From Rahnella laticis (GTDB lineage: Bacteria; Pseudomonadota; Gammaproteobacteria; Enterobacterales; Enterobacteriaceae), in NCBI RefSeq assembly GCF_015644585.1, contig NZ_JADOBI010000006.1, positions 62,001-126,000 of the forward strand: a stretch of DNA of 64,000 nt, written 5' to 3'. Shown here piece after piece: positions 1 to 8,706 of this stretch (position 1 is the stretch's first letter; the number at the start of each line of letters is the position of its first letter). The notes below the pieces were generated by a model. The model saw only the letters and a list, made by a program, of their open reading frames with translations. It was not told where the DNA came from and did no database searches. The position numbers and the translations under genes are program-made.

Positions 1-250
1 AAGGTGAGATGGCGCGCTCAAAATCCAGCTGAACGGAGCGGCTTCGAGACCCGAGACTCGAAGACCGAGTGAAGGCAGCACGAAGTGCCTGGATTTGCGC
101 CACACGCGGGAGCGCCAGAACACGGCCATCAACCCAGCGGCAGCGCTGGTTGTAAAAAGACGCGGAGAGCCCAGAGAGGGGCCGTCCTGGCCCTCTCTGG
201 TCGGTTTCGGCGCGAGCCGCTGAGCGATCACTGCACATGAAAAACCGAAA
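1..250 (+). repeat. Structured non-coding repeat element, copy 1 (cut by window start)
   Basis: This roughly 250-bp element recurs at 37451-37700 (same orientation) and 37160-37425 (opposite orientation). It contains no convincing ORF. Visible foldings: an outer stem AAATCCAG (21-28) with CTGGATTT (89-96), extended by GGCGC (11-15) with GCGCC (97-101); an inner stem CTTCGAG (42-48) with CTCGAAG (57-63); a small GCAC-GAA-GTGC hairpin (78-88); CCAGCG/CGCTGG (134-149); and a 10-bp stem CCAGAGAGGG (171-180) with CCCTCTCTGG (191-200). The other copies keep these pairings with different bases. The left edge may lie outside the window. I do not recognise a named family. Confidence 0.85.
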
Positions 251-465
251 TATTCTCGGTCATAACCCTCACGGTGAGTGAAAAACCGAAATATTCTCGG
301 TCATAACCCTCACGGTGAGTGAAAACCGAAATATTCTCGGTCATAACCCTCACGGTGAGTGAAAAACCGAAATATTCTCGGTCATAGCCCTCACGGCGAG
401 TGAGAAACCGAAATATTCTCGGTCATAGCCCTCACGGTGAGTGAGAAACTGAAATTTTCTCCATC
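238..465. repeat. 41-bp direct tandem repeat array (five units plus a partial)
   Basis: Contiguous head-to-tail units start at 238, 279, 320 (40 bp), 360 and 401, with a degenerate partial unit from 442. Each unit carries two small inverted repeats: ACCGA...TCGGT around AATATTC, and CTCAC-G-GTGAG. The unit begins like the end of the flanking structured element (GTGAAAAACCGAAA, also found at the end of the copy near 37685), so the array looks like local amplification of the element's tail. There are no unique spacers. It lies just beyond the 3' end of argD and would be within or just past that transcript. Confidence 0.92.
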
Positions 466-473
466 CGATTTAA

Positions 474-1730
<1,257 letters not shown>

Positions 1731-1763
1731 TTACGATGAACTGGAATTCACAGCCGCAATGGA

Positions 1764-1802
1764 TGTGAAAATATAATCACAAAATATGCATAAAAAATCA
1801 CA
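1764..1802. promoter_or_regulatory. Tandem ARG boxes (ArgR operator) of argD
   Basis: Two imperfect palindromes, TGAAAATATAATCA (1766-1779) and TGCATAAAAAATCA (1787-1800), each match 10 of 14 positions of the ARG core TGAATAATTATTCA. As 18-bp boxes (1764-1781 and 1785-1802) they are separated by exactly 3 bp, the spacing at which one ArgR hexamer binds a box pair. They lie upstream of argD on its strand, as expected for an arginine-repressed gene. Confidence 0.78.
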
Positions 1803-1861
1803 CGCAGGCAAACGGAAATCGCCCCCGTCGCGTAAGTAATTTTTACCGTGCAATTAAGTGT

Positions 1862-2439
<578 letters not shown>

Positions 2440-2528
2440 TCAGTCCCGGTAAAGTCGAAAATTTACCGGGCGATTCTACGCATTTTTACGTGCGGGCTTC
2501 AGCCTTTTTGTTGGTCAAAGTGCGCCGG

Positions 2529-3131
2529 TCAATGTGCGTCATCGATTTCACTGATCACCTGATTAAAAATTGCCACCAGTTCAGTTTCATCGCCAAACAC
2601 CGCCGTTTTGTTGGCGGCCAGCCAGCGCTCGCGCCCGACGTTGGCCCACTCAATGTCATAACCGGCGTGGATAACCAGCTGCTCGATGAATATTCTCAGC
2701 GCGCGGCCGTTACCTTCCCGGAACGGATGCAGAAGGTTCAGGCCGGTGTAATAGTGCGCCAGCCGTTCTGCCAGATTATCGGGCGGCAATCCGACCAGAA
2801 ACTCCTCTTCTTCGAGCTCCTGCATCAGCGCATTGCCTTCATTTTCGATGTATCCGAAATGGCAAAACTGCGTGTCGTCTTTATAAATATCGATTTCGCG
2901 GAACTTGCCCGCCCACGGATAGATGTCCTGGAACAGGGAAAGATGGATAGCGCACAGATGCGGTAAGCCCATGGTGGCCGGGCCGAGCGGCATAGCGGCG
3001 GCGCGCAGTGCGGTGAAAGCCAGTTCGGCCTGTAACAGGCGATGTTCCTCGCGGATTTCGAGGCTGTTTTTCAGAACGTTAATGCCGGGATAGTAGTAAG
3101 GATCGGCGCCCGCCACGAGTTTATCGTTCAT
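2529..3131 (-). CDS. fic: Fic-domain AMP-transferase (class I Fic toxin)
   Basis: 200-residue Fic protein with the canonical active motif HPFREGNGR at residues 135-143: catalytic histidine, phosphate-binding loop and Mg-binding acidic residue are all present. Fic proteins transfer AMP from ATP to target hydroxyls. No N-terminal or C-terminal inhibitory helix is evident in the protein itself, which fits class I, where inhibition comes from a separate small antitoxin; that gene (YhfG type) overlaps just upstream by 11 bp. The target of chromosomal enterobacterial Fic is not established here. Confidence 0.93.
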   Translation of the reverse strand: MNDKLVAGADPYYYPGINVLKNSLEIREEHRLLQAELAFTALRAAAMPLGPATMGLPHLCAIHLSLFQDIYPWAGKFREIDIYKDDTQFCHFGYIENEGNALMQELEEEEFLVGLPPDNLAERLAHYYTGLNLLHPFREGNGRALRIFIEQLVIHAGYDIEWANVGRERWLAANKTAVFGDETELVAIFNQVISEIDDAH

Positions 3132-3291
3132 AGTGCCTCCTCAGCTCGGACAAGCGCTGCGAAATTTGTTCGTTATCCAGCGTGACGGCTTCAACCTGCA
3201 AACCGTCCAGCAGACTGCTGGCCTGAAAGTTCTCCCGCTGACGTTCGCGAAAGAGTTTTTCCTGCTGTCTGAGGGTCATTTTTTTCGCCAT
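3121..3291 (-). CDS. yhfG: YhfG-type small antitoxin of Fic
   Basis: 56 residues starting MAKKMTLRQQ; this start is chosen over longer readings because GGAGGAAAT lies directly before the ATG at 3291. It ends ELRRHYER, the conserved YhfG tail, and overlaps fic by 11 bp, so the two are translationally coupled. Class I Fic antitoxins block the toxin with a helix carrying [S/T]xxxE[G/N], whose glutamate occupies the ATP gamma-phosphate site. The matching stretch here is S25-SLL-D29-G30, with aspartate replacing the glutamate. The inhibitory strength of this version is uncertain. Confidence 0.88.
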   Translation of the reverse strand: MAKKMTLRQQEKLFRERQRENFQASSLLDGLQVEAVTLDNEQISQRLSELRRHYER

Positions 3292-3351
3292 ATTTCCTCC
3301 CCGGATATGGCCATTCGGGCGCATACCTTGTGAAGGTAAGTATAGACAGAG

Positions 3352-3377
3352 AAAAATGGGCACCCGGCTGAGTGCCC
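3352..3377 (-). terminator. Probable Rho-independent terminator after the DUF4432 gene
   Basis: On the minus strand, GGGCAC (3377-3372) pairs with GTGCCC (3363-3358) and is followed by ATTTTTC. It lies 11 bp past the stop codon of the gene ending at 3388. Confidence 0.65.
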
Positions 3378-3387
3378 CAAACTCGGA

Positions 3388-4599
3388 TTATTCAACAGCG
3401 ATCGGCTGGCTGATGACGTCAGTTTTATGCTCACCCTGCAACGTTTTCACCCGGTCTTCGAGCTGCTTAACCGCCTGAGCGTCTGGCAGCAGCGAGTATT
3501 TCAGCTCAAACACGGTGCTCTGGCCGGGTTGCAGTTGTTTCACGCGGCCCTGTTTACGCTCAATCGTCACCGGATACGCATAGTTGGTGCCCGGTTCAAT
3601 ACCGGTGACATATCCCTGTTTCAGCGTGTCGGTGTTTTTCCACAGCGTCAGCAGCGGAAGCTGATGGGTATCGAACTCAATCGATGCGCCTTTATCACCG
3701 GCTTTGTTGACGACGCCCGCGATGGTTTTACCCTGCGCATCCGCCAGCGGCACCATGTTGAAGACCATTTCATCGAAGCCTTTGGTTGGCCCCGCGTAAG
3801 TCTGCCAGTCGGTCAGGCCTTTTTTGGCGTAATCGTTGAACGGTGAAATGGATTTCAGCGGTGCAATAAAGCGCGCGCCCTGCTCAAGGATCGGCTGACC
3901 AAAGTTGCTGTGATAAATAATCTGGTAGTCGTGCGGATAATCCGACTGGTTGGTGAGTTCATCGTGAATGGTCCACGACTGGCTGCCCGGCACGTAACGC
4001 AGCTCGGTCCAGGTTTCCAGTTTGGCTTTCTTGAAGGTGTCTTCTTTGAGCAGCCCGCGCACGGTGATTTCGTACGGCGCTTTTTCTGAAATCTCCACCA
4101 CGACTTTCGACGCTGGCGTGTTGCCTGCGCGGCCATGCAGCGTATAAATCATGCCGTCCGCGGTCACCGGATGGCCGGTCCATTCAAAGCCACAGCGCAC
4201 CATCATTTCGTTGAAACCTTCCAGCCAGCCTACGCCGTTGCGGCTTTCCAGATTGATGTACGCCGGATTCACCACTTCCTGCACCGGCGAATCCCAGCCC
4301 AGCCGGATGTTATCACCGGTGACATGCAGCAAATCCATGCCACGCGTCGGGCTCAGGGCGATGGTCAGCCCTTTGCTGGTGATCGTAATGACTTTCGACC
4401 CTTCCTGTTTACCGCCGTGCAAAACTTTTTGTTCGATGCTGAAATCTGCACCGCCAATATTCAGCTTTTTGCTGTCAGTTTTCCAGTTTCCCAGTTCAGT
4501 ACCGGCTTCAGCATCCGTCAGCACGATAGTTTGTGCGGCAGCCTGCCACGAAAAAAGCCCCATGACGATCCCGGTTACGAGTAATTTTTTCACATCCAC
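3388..4599 (-). CDS. Secreted DUF4432 (aldose 1-epimerase-like) protein
   Basis: 403 residues. The first 22 form a Sec signal peptide: KK, hydrophobic core LLVTGIVMGLFSW, then AAA before Q23, so the mature protein is periplasmic. The remainder resembles the DUF4432 branch of the galactose-mutarotase-like superfamily, a beta-sandwich that binds sugars, with segments such as SPTRGMDLLHV, GWDSPVQEVVNP and the GRAGNTPAS region. The substrate is unknown; a periplasmic sugar mutarotase is an inference from the fold. The gene has its own terminator and a 236-bp upstream gap, so it is probably monocistronic. It is absent from the E. coli version of this locus. Confidence 0.75.
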   Translation of the reverse strand: MDVKKLLVTGIVMGLFSWQAAAQTIVLTDAEAGTELGNWKTDSKKLNIGGADFSIEQKVLHGGKQEGSKVITITSKGLTIALSPTRGMDLLHVTGDNIRLGWDSPVQEVVNPAYINLESRNGVGWLEGFNEMMVRCGFEWTGHPVTADGMIYTLHGRAGNTPASKVVVEISEKAPYEITVRGLLKEDTFKKAKLETWTELRYVPGSQSWTIHDELTNQSDYPHDYQIIYHSNFGQPILEQGARFIAPLKSISPFNDYAKKGLTDWQTYAGPTKGFDEMVFNMVPLADAQGKTIAGVVNKAGDKGASIEFDTHQLPLLTLWKNTDTLKQGYVTGIEPGTNYAYPVTIERKQGRVKQLQPGQSTVFELKYSLLPDAQAVKQLEDRVKTLQGEHKTDVISQPIAVE

Positions 4600-4788
4600 T
4601 CCTTTTTGCTGAATTGATTTAGCCCAAAAGCAATTCAGCCTACAAATCCCGCAGGGTGAAAAACGTGACAGCCTTCACCTTGATAGGTTTTGCAGTAAAA
4701 CCACCCGTCACAACGTGCTCGGGGTGGCAAAAAGAAGAATGAAACGGGATTTGTTACAGGAAATAATGAGAAGTCAGGCAGGGAAAAC

Positions 4789-4822
4789 ACACACAAAGCT
4801 GACGCGTTTCAGCTTTGTGTGT
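4789..4822 (-). terminator. Strong terminator hairpin after yjgR
   Basis: A perfect 14-bp stem (4789-4802 with 4809-4822) and 6-nt loop. Read on the minus strand it follows the gene ending at 4836 by 13 bp and runs into TTTTCCC. Confidence 0.85.
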
Positions 4823-4835
4823 TGAACAGAAGAGA

Positions 4836-6359
4836 TTATTTTTTACGCCCTCCCATAATGGAGCCCAAAACGCCGCGCAGAATTTGTCGCCCTAAATCGC
4901 GGGCCATACTTTTGGCGGCAACCTGCACCACGCCGTCGCGTTTACCGCCACGCGGGCCGGTGCTGCCGAAAAGGATTTCATTGAGACCGCCCATCAGGCC
5001 GCCGCCGGATCCGGCTTCCGCTGCGGGTTTAGCCGCGCCGCCCGGTTGCGGGACAGCCACGGTACTGAAACCCTGTGCAGTGATTTTTTCATACGCAGAT
5101 TCGCGATCCACGCTGTCTTCGTAGCGGCCATACAACGGCGACTGATTGATGGCTTTATTGCGCTCATCTTCCGCCAGCATGCCCATTTTTGATTCCGGGG
5201 CGATGACCATGGCGCGCTGCACAATTTCCGGTCGCCCTTTTACGTCGAGGAAAGACACCAGCGCTTCGCCGACGCCCAGCTCGCTGATCGCCGTTTCCGC
5301 GTCAAACGCCGGATTCGCGCGCATAGTCTGCGCCGCGGCTTTCACCGCTTTCTGGTCACGCGGCGTAAAGGCGCGCAGGGCGTGCTGAACCCGGTTGCCA
5401 AGCTGCCCGAGCACGCTGTCGGGAATATCCAGCGGGTTCTGCGTGACGAAGTAAATTCCGACGCCTTTAGAACGGATAAGACGCACCACCTGTTCGATTT
5501 TCGTCAGTAACGCTTCAGGCGCGTCATTGAACAACAGATGGGCTTCATCAAAGAAGAACACCAGCTTTGGCTGTTCCGGGTCGCCCACTTCCGGCAGATG
5601 TTCGAACAGCTCCGCCAGCAGCCAGAGCAGGAAAACAGAATAGAGTTTGGGCTGATTAATCAGCTTATCTGCAGCCAGCAGATTGATGATCCCGTGACCG
5701 TTTTTATCGGTGCGCATCAGGTCGTTGATATCCAGCATCGGCTCGCCGAAGAACTGATTCGCACCCTGACCTTCCAGCGTCAGCAGGCCGCGCTGAATCG
5801 CTCCGATGGACGCTGTTGAAATATTGCCGTACTGGGTCTGGAACTGTTTGGCGTTTTCGCCGGTAAACTGCACCATCGCGCGCAAATCTTTCATGTCGAG
5901 CAGCAAAAGTCCGTTGTCATCGGCAATCTTGAAAACCAGCTGCAACACGCCGCTTTGCACGTCATTCAGATCCAGCAACCGCGCCAGCAATAACGGCCCG
6001 AGATCGGAAATCGTGGCGCGGATCGGATGGCCTTTTTCACCGAATATATCCCACGGGATAATGCTGCACGCCTGCGGCTGCCAGTCAGTGACGCCGATAT
6101 TCTTCAGGCGCGCGGCGAGTTTTTCCGAAGGCACGCCTTCTGCGCCAATCCCCGATAAATCCCCTTTTACATCCGCGAGAAAAACCGGAATGCCGATACG
6201 CGAAAACTGTTCAGCCATGCGTTGCAGCGTGACCGTTTTCCCTGTGCCGGTCGCGCCGGTTATTAATCCATGCCGGTTCGCCAGCGCAGGCAGGATCACC
6301 AGATCCTGAACCGGCTGACCTTCATTCATGGCTTTCGCAATCAGGCGGGGTTCGCTCAT
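4836..6359 (-). CDS. yjgR: YjgR/HerA-like P-loop ATPase (DUF853)
   Basis: 507-residue cytoplasmic ATPase of the HerA-FtsK superfamily. Walker A is GATGTGKT at residues 35-42, followed by the [10 protein letters not shown] sensor region; Walker B is [12 protein letters not shown] near residue 270; a downstream arginine-rich stretch ([18 protein letters not shown]) matches the motif III area. A glycine-rich linker [19 protein letters not shown] precedes a basic C terminus ending GGRKK. Related proteins are annotated as helicases or DNA-pumping ATPases, but the physiological role of YjgR is not established to my knowledge. RBS AAGGAAAAAG precedes the ATG. In E. coli this gene lies elsewhere. Confidence 0.9.
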   Translation of the reverse strand: MSEPRLIAKAMNEGQPVQDLVILPALANRHGLITGATGTGKTVTLQRMAEQFSRIGIPVFLADVKGDLSGIGAEGVPSEKLAARLKNIGVTDWQPQACSIIPWDIFGEKGHPIRATISDLGPLLLARLLDLNDVQSGVLQLVFKIADDNGLLLLDMKDLRAMVQFTGENAKQFQTQYGNISTASIGAIQRGLLTLEGQGANQFFGEPMLDINDLMRTDKNGHGIINLLAADKLINQPKLYSVFLLWLLAELFEHLPEVGDPEQPKLVFFFDEAHLLFNDAPEALLTKIEQVVRLIRSKGVGIYFVTQNPLDIPDSVLGQLGNRVQHALRAFTPRDQKAVKAAAQTMRANPAFDAETAISELGVGEALVSFLDVKGRPEIVQRAMVIAPESKMGMLAEDERNKAINQSPLYGRYEDSVDRESAYEKITAQGFSTVAVPQPGGAAKPAAEAGSGGGLMGGLNEILFGSTGPRGGKRDGVVQVAAKSMARDLGRQILRGVLGSIMGGRKK

Positions 6360-6440
6360 TTCTTTTTCCTTGAAAGTGGGACGCGGGAACGCTCTTTAAA
6401 ACCTATTAGTCAGGACAAGGGGCGTCAAGAAACACCCAAC

Positions 6441-6464
6441 AAAAAGCCTCCCGAAAGGAGGCTT
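6441..6464 (-). terminator. Rho-independent terminator of ppiA
   Basis: On the minus strand AAGCCTCC, loop TTTCG, GGAGGCTT, then TTTTTG. It starts 36 bp past the ppiA stop codon. Confidence 0.88.
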
Positions 6465-6499
6465 AGATTATTTGCAGAAAGGAACCGGAAAGCTGAACG

Positions 6500-7066
6500 T
6501 TATGGCAAGACTTTCGCAGACAGAATCACAATCGGCGTGGTCGGAACGTTCTGGTATGGCCCGACGTTATCGGTTTTCACGGAGGACATTTTGTCGACCA
6601 CGTCCATGCCTTTGATGACTTTACCGAAAACGGCATAGCCAAAATCACGCTGACCGTGATCCAGGAAAGCATTGTCTGCCACGTTGATGAAGAACTGGCT
6701 GGTCGCGCTGTCTTTATCGGCAGTACGCGCCATGGCAACGGTGCCGCGCAGGTTACGCAGGCCATTGTCGGCTTCGTTCTTAATCGGTTCTTTGGTGGCT
6801 TTCTGCTGCATGTCAGTCGTAAAGCCACCGCCCTGAACCATGAAGCCCGGGATTACGCGATGAAAAATGGTGTTGTTGTAATAGCCGCTCTGCGCGTAAT
6901 CGACGAAATTCTTCACAGAAACCGGTGCCTTCGCACTGTCGAGTTCCAGTTCGATATTCCCTGCTGAAGTGGTCAGCATTACGTGGGTTTGACCGGCGGC
7001 GAAAACCGGTGACATTGCAGTCAGGGATAGCAGCGCAGTTAAGGCCACTAGAGTACGTTTAAACAT
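6500..7066 (-). CDS. ppiA: Periplasmic peptidyl-prolyl cis-trans isomerase A (cyclophilin)
   Basis: 188 residues from ATG 7066, chosen because AGAAAGGAAC precedes it and because [23 protein letters not shown] is a good Sec signal peptide; an upstream in-frame ATG at 7105 would spoil it. The mature protein is a cyclophilin: [15 protein letters not shown] and [19 protein letters not shown] hold the catalytic-site arginine, phenylalanine and glutamine. It speeds proline isomerisation in folding periplasmic proteins. It has its own terminator. Confidence 0.95.
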   Translation of the reverse strand: MFKRTLVALTALLSLTAMSPVFAAGQTHVMLTTSAGNIELELDSAKAPVSVKNFVDYAQSGYYNNTIFHRVIPGFMVQGGGFTTDMQQKATKEPIKNEADNGLRNLRGTVAMARTADKDSATSQFFINVADNAFLDHGQRDFGYAVFGKVIKGMDVVDKMSSVKTDNVGPYQNVPTTPIVILSAKVLP

Positions 7067-7211
7067 GACGGTTCCTTTCTCCAGAATACAAACAACAGAT
7101 CCCACTGATTCTAAAGAGGCTTTAGGCTCAGCGCCAGACCTTTACCTTTATTTACGCTTAAAACTAAATTATTCAGATATTTCATAATATTACAGCGCGT
7201 TTATCTGAGTG

Positions 7212-8495
7212 TTAGCTGTTGAAATCTACCGGGTAATCTTTATCAAGATGGATGACCGTTTTTGCCGGTTCCGTTTGCGCGATGAGCCGTCCCTGACGGA
7301 TGGAATAACGCACCGGCGTCTGACGGCGGACAGCATCAAAACCATTCTGCGCGGGCAGGATCACCAGGTTCGCCGGGTTGCCGTTTTGCAGCGCGTAATC
7401 CGTCAGATTCATTGTTCGCGCGCTGTACGTGGTAATCAGCTTCAGGCCGTCGTCAATTTGCTGATATCCCATCAGCTGGCAAACATGCAGCCCCATGTGC
7501 AAGACCTGCAACATATTGGCGGTGCCCAGCGGATACCACGGGTCAAAAACGTCATCGTGACCAAAGCAGACGTTAATCCCCGCCTCCAGCATTTCTTTCA
7601 CGCGCGTAATACCGCGACGTTTCGGGTACGTATCAAAGCGCCCTTGCAGATGAATGTTCACCAGCGGATTGGCGACAAAATTGATGCCCGACATTTTCAG
7701 CAGACGGAACAGCCGCGAGGTATACGCGCCGTTATATGAGTGCATCGCGGTGGTATGGCTGGCGGTAACGCGTTCGCCCATGTTTTCGCGCAGCGCCAGC
7801 GCCGCCACGGTTTCCACAAAACGCGATTGTTCGTCATCGATTTCATCGCAATGCACGTCGATAAGCTTGTTGTATTTCTGCGCCAGCGCAAAGGTTTTGT
7901 GCAGCGATTCCACGCCATATTCGCGGGTAAATTCAAAATGCGGGATCGCGCCGACAACGTCAGCACCCAGCTTCAGCGCCTCTTCCAGCAGGGCTTCGCC
8001 GTCGGGATACGACATTATTCCTTCCTGCGGAAACGCCACGATTTGCAGCGTAACCCACGGCGCGACTTCGGCTTTCACTTCCAGCATGGCTTTCAGCGCG
8101 GTCAGCGTCGGGTCGGAGACATCAACGTGCGTGCGTACATGCTGAATGCCATTGGCAATCTGCCACCTGAGTGTCTGCCACGCGCGCTGTTTTACGTCTT
8201 CATGCGTGAGCAGCGCCTTGCGTTCTGCCCAGCGTTCAATACCTTCAAACAGCGTACCGGACTGGTTCCACGCGGGCTGACCGGCGGTTTGCGTCGTATC
8301 AAGGTGAATATGCGGTTCGATAAAAGGCGGGATCGCCAGCCCGCCTTCCGCATCAAGAATATGTTCACCCTGCGCATTATTTTGTGGCCGGGAGATGATC
8401 TGGCGAACCACACCGTCTTCGATATCGATCTGCCACAATCCTTCGCTGCCGGGCAGGCGTACGTTTTTGATGGTCCGTAAAGGGGTTTTCGTCAC
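7212..8495 (-). CDS. codA: Cytosine deaminase CodA
   Basis: Amidohydrolase-superfamily enzyme, about 427 residues, deaminating cytosine to uracil for pyrimidine salvage. Metal ligands show in EPHIHLD near the N terminus, in [10 protein letters not shown] and [12 protein letters not shown] mid-protein, and in [16 protein letters not shown] prefer the GTG at 8495 because TGAGG lies 7 nt before it; an ATG at 8507 adds four residues but has no clear RBS. The permease partner codB is not adjacent. The gene stands where E. coli has tsgA and is divergent from nirB, sharing a 211-bp regulatory gap. Confidence 0.92.
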   Translation of the reverse strand: MTKTPLRTIKNVRLPGSEGLWQIDIEDGVVRQIISRPQNNAQGEHILDAEGGLAIPPFIEPHIHLDTTQTAGQPAWNQSGTLFEGIERWAERKALLTHEDVKQRAWQTLRWQIANGIQHVRTHVDVSDPTLTALKAMLEVKAEVAPWVTLQIVAFPQEGIMSYPDGEALLEEALKLGADVVGAIPHFEFTREYGVESLHKTFALAQKYNKLIDVHCDEIDDEQSRFVETVAALALRENMGERVTASHTTAMHSYNGAYTSRLFRLLKMSGINFVANPLVNIHLQGRFDTYPKRRGITRVKEMLEAGINVCFGHDDVFDPWYPLGTANMLQVLHMGLHVCQLMGYQQIDDGLKLITTYSARTMNLTDYALQNGNPANLVILPAQNGFDAVRRQTPVRYSIRQGRLIAQTEPAKTVIHLDKDYPVDFNS

Positions 8496-8606
8496 GCGTA
8501 ACCTCATCGTTATAGAAAGTCGGTTTTAGAAAGCAATAGAAGAACAATAGCCTGAAAGTGTTTATAAATCGAAAGGTTACACAAAAACCCAATGAAATCA
8601 GACAAA

Positions 8607-8622
8607 TACCACCTAAGGAGTA
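8607..8622. promoter_or_regulatory. NarL/NarP 7-2-7 site of the nirB promoter
   Basis: Inverted heptamers TACCACC (8607-8613) and AGGAGTA (8616-8622) separated by TA. The centre (8614.5) is at -69.5 relative to a start predicted at 8684, the position known for the activating NarL/NarP site of E. coli nirB. Confidence 0.75.
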
Positions 8623-8635
8623 TATTGGGAGCGGC

Positions 8636-8649
8636 TTGATTTGTATCAA
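8636..8649. promoter_or_regulatory. FNR site of the nirB promoter
   Basis: A perfect FNR box TTGATTTGTATCAA. Its centre (8642.5) lies 41.5 bp upstream of a predicted start at 8684, with a -10 like TATGTT at 8671-8676. This is class II FNR activator geometry, so nirBD should be induced without oxygen. Confidence 0.9.
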
Positions 8650-8670
8650 TACCCCCTGTTACGCGCGGGT

Positions 8671-8684
8671 TATGTTTAGCCTCA
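8671..8684 (+). promoter_or_regulatory. nirB -10 element and predicted transcription start
   Basis: TATGTT (8671-8676) with initiation expected near 8683-8684. No -35 hexamer is needed because FNR sits at -41.5. The leader would be about 23 nt, ending in TTGAGGCAATT before the nirB ATG. Confidence 0.65.
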
Positions 8685-8706
8685 TAAAATCAAAATTGAG
8701 GCAATT

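Noticed and set aside
238-465. CRISPR-like repeat array
   Set aside because: Units are contiguous with no unique spacers between them and no cas genes nearby; it is a simple tandem repeat.
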